NCBI GenBank assembly: GCA_040235375.1
Contig: JBECKQ010000255.1
Span: 1 to 47,220 of the forward strand
Direction of reading: 5' to 3'
Origin: JBECKQ01 sp040235375
GTDB lineage: Bacteria > Planctomycetota > Phycisphaerae > UBA1845
Length of the DNA stretch: 47,220 nucleotides
The notes under the pieces were generated by a model. The model worked only from the letters and a program-made list of their open reading frames with translations, searched no databases and had not been told where the DNA came from. Both the position numbers and the translations under genes were made by a program. Positions 34,284 to 42,097 of this stretch are shown piece after piece. Every line of letters starts with the position of its first letter. Positions within the stretch are counted from its first letter, which is position 1.

Positions 34284-35402
34284 TCAGGCCGCCAGGCTGC
34301 ACAGAATCTTGCAGCCTTCGATCAGCTTGTCGTCCGGGACGGCGTAGCTGATGCGGAAGTGCGTGTCGTGCCGACTGAACGCGCTGCCCGGGACGGTGAG
34401 CACGTTCTTCTTGATCGCGGCCTCGACGAACGCCGTCGCGTTCGGGTAGCCGTCCGGGGCTTTGCAATAGAAGTAGAAGCCGCCGGCGGGCCAGGGGAAC
34501 TCGAACTTCTCGCCCAGGATCTTCGCGGCCAGGTCGCGCTTCTTTCGATAGGTCGCCACGACTGCGGACATGTCCGTGCCCAGCGCCTCCACGCACGCCT
34601 TCTGGAACGGATGCGGCGCGCACACGAACGTGTACTGCTGGAGCTTGGCCATCTCGCCGATGATCTCCGCCGGGCCGGCCGCGTAGGCCATGCGCCAGCC
34701 GGTCATGCCGTAGCTTTTGCCGAAGCCGCGCAAGAGCAGCGTGCGCTCCGGCGCGTAGCTCGCCGGGCTGGCGGCCGGGCCGTCGAAGCTGAGAATCTGA
34801 TAGATCTCGTCGCTGACGATCAGCAGGTCGTGCCGGCGGGCAACCTCGCAGACGGCCTGGATCTGCTCGGCGCTGTAAACGACGCCGGTCGGATTGCTCG
34901 GCGAGTTCATTTGGATGAGTTTCGTGTTGCTGGTGATGGCGGCTTCAAGCCGCTCGGTCGAATAGACGAAGTCCGGCGCGGTGTCGACGGGCACGGATTT
35001 GCCGCCGGCGAGACCGGTCAGGTGGGGGTAGGAGACAAAGTACGGCTCGGGCATGATGACCTCGTCGCCCGGATTGAGGCACACCAGGTTGGCAAGTGTC
35101 AGGCCGCCCGACACGCCGCAGGTGACGACGACGGCGGGGTCCCAGTCGGGAAACTCGGCGGCGAGCACGCGCTTGATCGCGTCGCGCAGATCGGCAGTTC
35201 CGTGCGTGACGGAATAGCCGTTGAAATCGGCGTTGATGGCATCGGCGGCGGCGCGCTTGACGTTGTCCGGCACGGGGAAGTCCGGCTGGCCGATCGAGAA
35301 ATCGATCGGGTTCTTCATGGTCGCGGCGAGATCGAAGATCCGCCGGATGCCCGATTTCGAAATGGCCGCGAGCCTGTCGGAAACGAACCGCTTTGCATCC
35401 AT
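34284..35402 (-). CDS. Class I PLP aminotransferase
   Basis: A 372-residue fold-type I aminotransferase. The PLP lysine is Lys229 in RGFGKSYGMTGWRMAY; Arg237 follows at the usual distance. Other blocks: IGQPDFPVP (37-45), GYSVTHGTADLR, NSPSNPTGVVY (166-176) with Asn171-region contact, and VSDEIYQ (196-202). It most resembles aspartate or broad-specificity aminotransferases that use 2-oxoglutarate; specificity cannot be fixed. A GGAGG site lies seven bases before the ATG and a perfect TATAAT box further upstream. It converges with the membrane-protein gene, leaving 32 bases between stops. Confidence 0.95.
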   Translation of the reverse strand: MDAKRFVSDRLAAISKSGIRRIFDLAATMKNPIDFSIGQPDFPVPDNVKRAAADAINADFNGYSVTHGTADLRDAIKRVLAAEFPDWDPAVVVTCGVSGGLTLANLVCLNPGDEVIMPEPYFVSYPHLTGLAGGKSVPVDTAPDFVYSTERLEAAITSNTKLIQMNSPSNPTGVVYSAEQIQAVCEVARRHDLLIVSDEIYQILSFDGPAASPASYAPERTLLLRGFGKSYGMTGWRMAYAAGPAEIIGEMAKLQQYTFVCAPHPFQKACVEALGTDMSAVVATYRKKRDLAAKILGEKFEFPWPAGGFYFYCKAPDGYPNATAFVEAAIKKNVLTVPGSAFSRHDTHFRISYAVPDDKLIEGCKILCSLAA

Positions 35403-35444
35403 GAAGGGGCCTCCGCATCAAGTGGAGCAGGGCGCGTGATGAAA

Positions 35445-35477
35445 CGTGGATCTTGGCAATCCACGCATGAGATTATA
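35445..35477 (-). promoter_or_regulatory. -10 box and leader hairpin of the aminotransferase gene
   Basis: A perfect TATAAT (35477-35472, minus strand) lies 69 bases before the ATG; the -35 region is GC-rich and poor. The leader then carries a 7-bp hairpin, CGTGGAT-(7)-ATCCACG (35445-35465). The hairpin could affect translation or transcript stability. Confidence 0.4.
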
Positions 35478-35538
35478 GCGACTCGCACCGCCCGTCCGGT
35501 GGGCGGCGGCGCGGAGAATGCCTCCGCTTGCGCGCAGC

Positions 35539-35568
35539 AAAAACGCCGCGAAGAGCGGTCCGCGGCGT
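35539..35568 (-). terminator. Rho-independent terminator after the small basic protein gene
   Basis: Minus strand: ACGCCGCG, a 10-base loop, CGCGGCGT, then TTTTG. The 8-bp GC stem plus T run begins about 33 bases after the stop codon at 35602. It is the best intrinsic terminator in the window. Confidence 0.75.
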
Positions 35569-35601
35569 GAACGATCAGGGAGTGCACCGCAGGTTCGGCG
35601 G

Positions 35602-35826
35602 CTATTTCGCGGGGGCTGCTTCCGGTGTTTCCGGTCCCTTTTTCAGCTTCTTGTCCTTGCTGCCGACGTGGGCCTTGCGGTGCGCAACCTTTGGCAGGCC
35701 CACGGGCGACGCGCCTTCTTCCCAGCGATCGCGATCCTTGAGAAGTTCAATCCGCTCGTGGCGTTTGAGCACGTTGCGGTGCCGCGTAAGACTCGCGGCC
35801 GTCTTGAGCGATTTGTCCAGTGACAT
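35602..35826 (-). CDS. Small basic protein of the PVC type, probably ribosome-associated
   Basis: A 74-residue, strongly basic protein. A perfect AAGGAGG eleven bases before the ATG sets the start; the frame extends 15 codons upstream without reason. The N-terminal block MSLDKSLKTAASLTRHRNVLKRHERI and DRWEEG..PVGLPKVAHRK match the small basic protein family of planctomycetes, verrucomicrobia and chlamydiae, thought to go with ribosomes. The C-terminal tail is Lys/Pro/Ala-rich. It is a strong taxon marker. It has its own terminator. The SPOR-like gene lies upstream on the same strand, 41 bases away. Confidence 0.88.
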   Translation of the reverse strand: MSLDKSLKTAASLTRHRNVLKRHERIELLKDRDRWEEGASPVGLPKVAHRKAHVGSKDKKLKKGPETPEAAPAK

Positions 35827-35867
35827 CGAAGAACCAACCTCCTTGCGACCCGCGCGCTCCCGGCGGA

Positions 35868-36740
35868 TCACCAGGAGTCCGATCGTAGCGTCGCGAAGTA
35901 ACCTTCCAGTTCATAGCGCCCGCCGGACTTGAAATACTCCTGGCCGAGCGCTCGGATCCTCTCGATAAAGCGATCGGCCAGAACGTGCTGCGTGTTGTCC
36001 GACCGATCGAAGCCTTTCGTGGCGATGAGGCGGAACCCCTTGTCCGCCGCACCCATGATCTTCGCTTCGATGCCGTGCCGGGCCAGGTATTCCCGGGCTT
36101 TTTCGGCATCCTCGCGAGCGTTCCCCCGAAACACCTGGACCACGACGTACGTGTACCCCTTGATCCAGACGGGGGCGGCGGCAGTCGGTGTTTTCTCAAC
36201 CGTCTGTTTCGCCGCAACCGGCCGCTTGGCGGTCAGGACCGCCGGGCCGGTTCGCACGGGCGATTCGCCGACGCCGTCGAACAGGCCGCGAACGGGTTCG
36301 CTCCTGCGGGCCTGCTCGATCTGATCGCGAGCGGCCCGCTGTACGCTCAAGCGACCTTCCTTGTGCCCATCGGCCAAGCCCGATTGCCGGCCGAGCCACT
36401 GCCCCGCGGCGAACGCGACAGTCATGGCCAGCAAGAGGACAAAGGCCGCGACGCCGGCGGCCCGGCTGTTCAAAGCCAGGCGGATATAGCCTTCGTCGAT
36501 GGCCACCAAGGGAGGCGGTCCCGGGTCGTCGCGAGATGAAACCGGCTCGGGTTCCTTCTCGCGCCCGTCACCGCCGATCGACCTGGCCAGCGATACCAGC
36601 GTTGTCTTGAACGCCGAAGCTGACTCGGTGACGGCGGATTTTCGCGTGGCCTCCTCCCTTTCTCCGATGGGGCGAGGGCCAGCCAGATCGCCTTTGTTGA
36701 TGACCTCAAAAAGGGCGGGTCCGTTCTTGGATTTCGGCAT
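35868..36740 (-). CDS. Single-pass membrane protein with SPOR-like C-terminal domain
   Basis: A 290-residue protein. GGAGG seven bases before the ATG at 36740 decides the start; 51 extra codons upstream are non-coding. N-terminal cytoplasmic part (MPKSKNGPALFEVINKGD ...), membrane segment about 96-117 (AGVAAFVLLLAMTVAFAAGQWLG), Pro/Lys-rich linker, and a C-terminal domain (about 195-285: YTYVVVQVFRGNAREDAEKAREYLARHGIEAKIM ... FRLIATKGF) with the beta-alpha-beta pattern of SPOR domains. SPOR domains bind denuded peptidoglycan at division sites in other bacteria. The call rests on the pattern only. The LFEVI start is one I have seen in planctomycete homologues. Confidence 0.8.
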   Translation of the reverse strand: MPKSKNGPALFEVINKGDLAGPRPIGEREEATRKSAVTESASAFKTTLVSLARSIGGDGREKEPEPVSSRDDPGPPPLVAIDEGYIRLALNSRAAGVAAFVLLLAMTVAFAAGQWLGRQSGLADGHKEGRLSVQRAARDQIEQARRSEPVRGLFDGVGESPVRTGPAVLTAKRPVAAKQTVEKTPTAAAPVWIKGYTYVVVQVFRGNAREDAEKAREYLARHGIEAKIMGAADKGFRLIATKGFDRSDNTQHVLADRFIERIRALGQEYFKSGGRYELEGYFATLRSDSW

Positions 36741-36828
36741 TGGTCGGCCTCCATGCACAACCAGTGGGACTTTGCCCGCCGTGCCCGGACACAAGTTACC
36801 GAAAATCGCGCAGAAGGCAAGGGGAAAC

Positions 36829-37095
36829 TCACTGGGCCTCCGCGGGCCCGCAATAGGCGGCCACGTGATCGTAAACCGTTGCCAGGAAACCAATAAAGGG
36901 GAATCCCGTCTTCGGGAACGGCGGTGAGCCGAGGCACTCCAGCACGCTGCGAACCTCCGGTCGCGGCGCGCGGGCGGCGATTTCCAGGTCCGGGTGTACC
37001 GTCCAGAACAGCCGGGGCACCCGGGGCAGATCGGGCGGCGGCTGGAGGCCGGGGTCGCGCGTCGGGCCGTTCGGCTTGTCAGGCTGCTGGTTCAC
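36829..37095 (-). CDS. Unrecognised 88-residue protein in operon with SNF2 helicase
   Basis: A GTG-initiated 88-residue product; GGGGAGGAG lies upstream, reaching into the helicase stop region six bases away. Pro-rich N-terminus (about 1-28), then a compact part: RLFWTVHPDLEIAARAPRPEVRSVLECLGSPPFPKTG and FPFIGFLATVYDHVAAYCG. Protein-like composition and coupling to the helicase gene make it a real gene. No family recognised. Confidence 0.72.
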   Translation of the reverse strand: MNQQPDKPNGPTRDPGLQPPPDLPRVPRLFWTVHPDLEIAARAPRPEVRSVLECLGSPPFPKTGFPFIGFLATVYDHVAAYCGPAEAQ

Positions 37096-37101
37096 GCTGC
37101 G

Positions 37102-40100
37102 TTACTCCTCCCCGATCGCTTCCCGTGAGAGCTCGACATAGCGGCGCAGCTCCTCGGTCGACAGGCCGGTGAGCCACTCGTCGCCGCGGCCGACGATGTT
37201 GTCGGCCAGGGCCACCTTCTCCGCCAGCATCCGGTCGATGCGGTCTTCGATGGTACCGATGCACACGAACTTGTGAACCTGCACGCGGCGGGTCTGGCCG
37301 ACGCGATGGGCGCGGTCGGTGGCCTGGTCCTCGACCGCGGGATTCCACCAGCGATCGAAATGGAACACGTGATTGGCGGCGGTGAGGTTCAGGCCGAGCC
37401 CGCCCGCCTTGAGCGAGAGCAGGAAAATCCGCAGGCCGCCGTTGGGGTCCTGGAAGCGGTTAATCATCGCGGCACGCTGCTTGGCGGGTGTGCCGCCGTG
37501 AAGGAACGGCACCTCGACGCGCAAGCGCTGCGTGAGCAGCGTGACGAGCAGGGCGCCCATTTCGCGGAACTGCGTGAAGACGAGCGCGGAGTCGCCTTCG
37601 GCGAGGACCTCTTCGAGCATCTCGACGAGTCGCTCGCACTTGCCGCTGCGGTTGTCCAGCCGGCCGTTGTCGCGAAGGAAGTTCGACGGGTGATTGCAGA
37701 TCTGCTTGAGGCGCGTGAGTGCCGCTAATATGACACCATGCCGGCGGATACCGCTGGCCGAGTCCGCCTCGCCGAGCATTTCGGCGACGATCTGCTCGTA
37801 TAGCGCCGCCTGCTCGGTGGTGAGATTGCACAACACGCGCATCTCCATTTTCGCGGGCAGGTCGCACTCCACGTCCGGATCGGACTTCAGCCGGCGCAGC
37901 AGGAACGGCCGGATCATCTGCTTCAACTGGTCGGCGCGCTGCCGGTCGCCAAGCCGCTCGATGGGCACGGCAAACCGTTTGCGAAAGCCGGCGGCGGAGC
38001 CGAGCAGGCCGGCATTGAGCGTGTCCATGATGGACCACAACTCCGTCAGGTGGTTCTCGAGCGGCGTGCCGGTGAGGGCGACCCGTCTCGACGCGGGCAG
38101 CGATCGGATGGCGATCGTCTGCGCCGCGGCCGGATTCTTGATCTTCTGCGCCTCGTCGAGAACGATGCGGTGCCAGTGCACGCGGCGCAGCGTTTCGAGG
38201 TCGCGATGGCCGAGCGCGTACGTCGTAATGATCGCGTCGGTTTTTTTCGCGGCGTCCACGAAGGCGTCGCCCGTGAAGCGGTCGCTGCCGTGGTGAACGA
38301 GCGTGCGGAGGTTGGGGGCGAACCGTTCGATCTCGCGGTGCCAGTTCCCGACGACCGACATGGGCGCGAAGATTAGCGTGGGGCCGGGCGGCTCGTCGCC
38401 GCGACGCTCGTGCAGGAGCAGGGCGATCAGTTGGATCGTCTTGCCGAGGCCCATGTCGTCGGCCAGGCAGGCGCCGATGCCGAGGGCGTCCATGAAGGCC
38501 AGCCAGTCCAGGCCGCGAAGCTGGTAGGGGCGCATCTGCCCGCTGAACCGGGGCGGTTGTCCGAGGCGGGCGATTCGCCGTTCGGGCGCGAGCCGAAGCA
38601 GATGCTCGAGCCAGGCCGTTCCGCTCATGCCGATGACGGGCAGTCCGGCGTGAGCCTCCTCGGCGCCGCTGCCGAGGCGGACGGCGTGCAGGAGCGTAGT
38701 GCGGCCGGCGCGGTGGCGCTGGAGATACTCGGAGGCGCGGCGGGCGAGATCGGCGTCGAAGGACATCCAGCGACCGCCCAGGCGGACCAGCGGCGCGCTG
38801 CGGGCGCGCAGTTGCTCGAAGTCGTCAAGTGTCATGTCAGTGTCACCGACGGCGACGCGCCATTCGAAATCGACGATGCTCGAGAGGCCCAGCCGGGCCG
38901 GCGCGCCGACCTGGCCTGCACCGTCGGAACTGCCGGCCGGACGGATAATCAGGCGCAGGCCCAGTTGCCGCTGCGGGTGGCGGGCCCACTCCGGCAGGCG
39001 CACGCCGAATCCGCGCGCCTCCAGCAGTGGGGCGTAATCGCGGATGAAGGCGTGAGCTTCGAGCGTGGAAAGCTCGATCTGCGCGGGCGGCTTGTCGGTG
39101 CCTCCGCCGTCGAGCAGCGGAAGCACTTCCGCGGCGCGGGCGTACGCGGCCATGATGTGCTCCCGCCCGCCCGCGGGACTCCGTCGTAGAATGACCGGCG
39201 AGCGATGCTCGGTCTCCCAGACCTTGTCGATGTTGTGCTCCTCGGCCGCGGCATCCTGACTCTGAAGGTAGAGTCGCAGGCACCACGGGCCCGTGGCGTC
39301 CACCAGCTCATCCACGCCTGGTTCGCCCTCCGGAACTTCGTCCTCGCTCTCGTTCGCTGCTGACTCACGCCAGTGAAAGTCCTCGAGAACGATCTCCGGT
39401 TCAAGCAGCTCAAAGCACAGGCGGGTGGGCACTTCGCCGCCGGACTCGTCGACCTGGGCGATCCATGCGTGGACCTTCTGGGCGCTGGCGGCGTGCTCTT
39501 CCGGGGCGCCGGCGACGTAGCGGTCGTCGCCGATGAGGGCGGACAGCCAGCGGATCTCCCACGGCGCGCCTGGTCGGATCGCCCGCTCGTGGATCTGCTC
39601 GAAGAACGGATCTTCGCAGAGGCTGCGGCGAATGAGGGCGTCGGTGCTCGCCTGGATGAAGTCCTCGACGACGGCGGCGGGCTCGGGGCATTCGCCGTCG
39701 GGGCCGATGACGGCACGCACGGAGGGTGGCATGTCCTCGGCGTATCGCTGGAGGGTGTCGAGTTCCGCGGCGTCCTGGACGACGATTCGCCAGCCGGCCG
39801 TGCAGGCACCGTCGCCGCGTCGCGCGACGGTCGGCGCAAACTGCTGCCGGCCGAGCAGCGCGAGCACGTGTTCGGCCACGCGTCGAAAAAAGCGAAGCGA
39901 GTCATCGCACTCGGCCGGGCAGGGTTCGGGCAGCGAGCTGAGCAGATCAATGGCCTCGGCCGGGCCGAACGCCAGCGTCGGCACCCGGGCGGCTGCGAGG
40001 TCGGCGGCCTGGCTCGCGCTGTGAGCGTCAAGCTCGCCGGTGGCAAGCGGGGAGCGCAGCGGCGTGCCGTGGTCGGCGGGAAGCCAGAGATTGATGGTCG

Positions 40101-40341
40101 ACTCGCCGGCGATCGAGGCGAGGAGGCCGTCCGGCGTGAGATCGCCGAGCAGGGCGTGCAGACTTTGAACCGAGAGGGCGAACGGGTGATCGACGATGCC
40201 TTCCCGCCCGGCGTCGGTCTGTTGCGGACCGGCCGCCCTCAGTTCGTCCGGCGGCGCGCCGGGCTCCGGCTGCTCAACGGGTGAACTCTCGCCCCAGACG
40301 TGCAACGCGTTGTCGAGCCATGCTGCGTGTAGAACTGCCAT
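37102..40341 (-). CDS. SNF2-family helicase (DEAD/DEAH box ATPase)
   Basis: A 1079-residue protein. The N-terminal 580 residues form the bacterial SNF2-associated region, starting MAVLHAAWLDNALHVWGE, with acidic and Pro-rich stretches. The helicase core follows: motif I DDMGLGKTIQLIALLL (Lys about 633), motif II LDEAQKIKN (about 727-735), motif III LTGTPLENHLTELWSIMD, then VFTQFREMG, GLGLNLTAANHVFHFDRWWNP and motif VI QATDRAHRVGQTR. Such bacterial Swi2/Snf2 proteins move or remodel protein on DNA or act with RNA polymerase; its target is unknown. No methylase or restriction gene adjoins it, so a defence role is not indicated. The 88-residue gene follows at once. Confidence 0.96.
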   Translation of the reverse strand: MAVLHAAWLDNALHVWGESSPVEQPEPGAPPDELRAAGPQQTDAGREGIVDHPFALSVQSLHALLGDLTPDGLLASIAGESTINLWLPADHGTPLRSPLATGELDAHSASQAADLAAARVPTLAFGPAEAIDLLSSLPEPCPAECDDSLRFFRRVAEHVLALLGRQQFAPTVARRGDGACTAGWRIVVQDAAELDTLQRYAEDMPPSVRAVIGPDGECPEPAAVVEDFIQASTDALIRRSLCEDPFFEQIHERAIRPGAPWEIRWLSALIGDDRYVAGAPEEHAASAQKVHAWIAQVDESGGEVPTRLCFELLEPEIVLEDFHWRESAANESEDEVPEGEPGVDELVDATGPWCLRLYLQSQDAAAEEHNIDKVWETEHRSPVILRRSPAGGREHIMAAYARAAEVLPLLDGGGTDKPPAQIELSTLEAHAFIRDYAPLLEARGFGVRLPEWARHPQRQLGLRLIIRPAGSSDGAGQVGAPARLGLSSIVDFEWRVAVGDTDMTLDDFEQLRARSAPLVRLGGRWMSFDADLARRASEYLQRHRAGRTTLLHAVRLGSGAEEAHAGLPVIGMSGTAWLEHLLRLAPERRIARLGQPPRFSGQMRPYQLRGLDWLAFMDALGIGACLADDMGLGKTIQLIALLLHERRGDEPPGPTLIFAPMSVVGNWHREIERFAPNLRTLVHHGSDRFTGDAFVDAAKKTDAIITTYALGHRDLETLRRVHWHRIVLDEAQKIKNPAAAQTIAIRSLPASRRVALTGTPLENHLTELWSIMDTLNAGLLGSAAGFRKRFAVPIERLGDRQRADQLKQMIRPFLLRRLKSDPDVECDLPAKMEMRVLCNLTTEQAALYEQIVAEMLGEADSASGIRRHGVILAALTRLKQICNHPSNFLRDNGRLDNRSGKCERLVEMLEEVLAEGDSALVFTQFREMGALLVTLLTQRLRVEVPFLHGGTPAKQRAAMINRFQDPNGGLRIFLLSLKAGGLGLNLTAANHVFHFDRWWNPAVEDQATDRAHRVGQTRRVQVHKFVCIGTIEDRIDRMLAEKVALADNIVGRGDEWLTGLSTEELRRYVELSREAIGEE

Positions 40342-40653
40342 TGCTCTCCGGCCTGTCGAGCGTCGGGTTCGCCGCGTCGCGTCGGCCGAATCGTGTAGCC
40401 TCCGGTGTGGGGATGGCCGATCCTCCGGCGCGGGCCAAACGGGCCATTATGGCGCGCATTCGTTCCGGCGCGAAGCCGGCAGGGAGATGAATGGCTTGTA
40501 CGCGCGGCGGCCGTTACGCGTCCGGAGCAGACGGCCTGGGGTCGTGCTTGCCGCACGTGGCGGCCTGCGGTTCAATACCTCGCGTTCACGGCGGGCACGC
40601 GCCGGCGCATGGCGCGGTTGCGGTGAACGAAAACACTTCAGGAGGGCTACGCC
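40342..40653. other. Divergent gap between the SNF2 and RibD-like genes
   Basis: 312 bases. Several short frames overlap here on both strands, but none has a ribosome binding site with protein-like sequence. The ribosome binding site of the reductase (GGAGGG) is at its right end. No promoter box stands out. Confidence 0.35.
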
Positions 40654-41370
40654 ATGCTGCCGCAGGTAATCATGCACAATCTGGTCAGTATTGACGGCCG
40701 GATCAGCGGGTTTCAGCCGAATCTGGGCCTGCATTACGGCATCGCCGGGCGGCTCGGGTGCGACGCTCACCTGGCCGGCAGCAATACCATCCTCGCGCTC
40801 CCTGGCGAAAGCACCGAGGTGACGGCGGACGACCACGGCCCGGGCGAGGCTCGCGAGCCGGACCAGCAGTACGATGCCGCAGAGCAATCGACCGGCGACA
40901 GCGCAACCGGCGGATTGCTCGTCATTCCGGACAGCCGGGGCCGGGTGCGCACATGGCGCTCGCTTCTGCGGCAGGGCTTCTGGAACCGAGGCATCGCCCT
41001 GTGTTCGCGATCCACACCGAGCGAGCATTTCGATCGGCTGCGCGCCGCCCGCGTCGAGACGATTGTGGCCGGCGACGAGAAAGTCGACGTGCGACGAGCG
41101 CTGGAGGAGCTGCACGCGCGGTTCAACGTGCACAAGGTGCTGCTCGATACGGGGCCGATCCTGGCCGGCGTGATGCTGGCGGCCGGCCTGGTGACCGAAA
41201 TCAGCCTGGTGATCAGCCCGCACTTGGTCGGCGGCGCGGCGGAGAACATGTTTTCGAAGCTGGTCCTTCCAGGCGGCGGGGCCACGAGCGCGAAGCTTGT
41301 GAACGCCGAACAGGTCGCCGATGGCTACGCCTGGCTGCGGTATCGTCTCGGCGTTGGCGAGGGGCGATGA
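40654..41370 (+). CDS. RibD C-terminal/dihydrofolate reductase-like reductase
   Basis: A 238-residue protein with GGAGGG before the ATG. The fold markers are the start MLPQVIMHNLVSIDGRISGF, GCDAHLAGSNTI, the NADPH-loop region LLDTGPILAGVMLAAGLVTEISLVISPHLVGG (about 167-200) and FSKLVLPGG. It has only the reductase domain; the RibD deaminase domain is absent. Free-standing proteins of this type reduce various pterin or pyrimidine-like substrates, so the riboflavin step is not assured. An acidic insert (about 54-92) is unusual. It stands apart from other genes. Confidence 0.85.
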   Translation: MLPQVIMHNLVSIDGRISGFQPNLGLHYGIAGRLGCDAHLAGSNTILALPGESTEVTADDHGPGEAREPDQQYDAAEQSTGDSATGGLLVIPDSRGRVRTWRSLLRQGFWNRGIALCSRSTPSEHFDRLRAARVETIVAGDEKVDVRRALEELHARFNVHKVLLDTGPILAGVMLAAGLVTEISLVISPHLVGGAAENMFSKLVLPGGGATSAKLVNAEQVADGYAWLRYRLGVGEGR

Positions 41371-41467
41371 GCGAGCCGCCACTCAAGGGACACCGAACCG
41401 AGGCGACAGCATCATCTCGACTGTGATCATCGCCACTCCTGTGCGGCATGCGACAGTCGCGTTCAGT

Positions 41468-41489
41468 AGCGCCACCCATGCGTGGCGCT
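41468..41489. repeat. Palindromic intergenic element, family D
   Basis: AGCGCCAC-CCATGC-GTGGCGCT, an 8-bp perfect stem with six-base loop, 98 bases after the reductase stop. It may help end that transcript, though there is no U tract. Confidence 0.65.
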
Positions 41490-41638
41490 CCGATCACTGT
41501 TCGCCATGCCGAACCGGGAGAATAAAGCGCCCGCCGGGGCGAGTTTCATCGTGATAATGCCGGCGAAGCACCGAGACCGATCGGGCAGGACTGAATCAGT
41601 CCGTCGAATACGTCGCCGTGCGGCGAGTCGGAAAAGTT

Positions 41639-41664
41639 CTGCTCAAGAGCGGTGGCGCACGGGG
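41639..41664. repeat. Palindromic intergenic element, family C (second copy)
   Basis: CTGCTC-AA-GAGCGG then TGGCGCACGGGG. It equals the copy at 4532-4557 except at two A-to-G positions (41651 and 41657). Orientation is the same. Confidence 0.75.
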
Positions 41665-42097
41665 ACGAGATGAGCGCGTGCGCGTTTGTGCAGGTCGAAC
41701 GGCCATACCCCGCGTAACTCCGCGGTAATAGACGGGCGCGCACACTTGGTATTTCGCCCCAAGCACGCGCCGTATCAACACAGTGACGATGGACGTCAGC
41801 GCTGGTTTGACCGTCGTGTGTCCAAGGTGTTTGCAAAGTGCGGCGCCGACGAAAAGACTTCGAACCATGACAATTGAAGACCCCGCCGTTGATCGTTTAC
41901 CATGCACAATGGAGGAGGCGTTCGCATAAATGCCTGCGATCGGCGCGGCGCGCCGCATTGATCGCAGCGACCTGTGCAAACCTCTCGCGCAACCTGGCCG
42001 TCGTGCTGCGCGAGGCGCACGGCGTCCGGGGAATCGCAACGGGCATGTTGTAGACCTGTCCGAGGCGATCCAACATTACAACCACGGAGGAAAGATG

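Larger units (their letters stand above)
41371..42097. other. 727-base intergenic region with two palindromic elements
   Basis: It holds a family D hairpin (41468-41489), a family C copy (41639-41664) and, at the right end, GGAGG for the metalloprotease. Small frames on both strands lack ribosome binding sites and credible protein sequence. The frame upstream of the protease start is low-complexity. Confidence 0.5.

Noticed and set aside
37102..40341. SNF2 helicase as part of a phage-defence system
   Set aside because: No methylase, nuclease, PLD or other defence gene adjoins it; bacterial SNF2 proteins are common housekeeping-type genes.
40447..41382. 311-codon minus-strand frame over the RibD-like gene
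   Set aside because: Shadow of a well-supported plus-strand reductase with a good ribosome binding site.
41546..41836. 96-codon minus-strand frame in the 727-base gap
   Set aside because: It runs through a palindromic element, has no ribosome binding site and no protein-like pattern.
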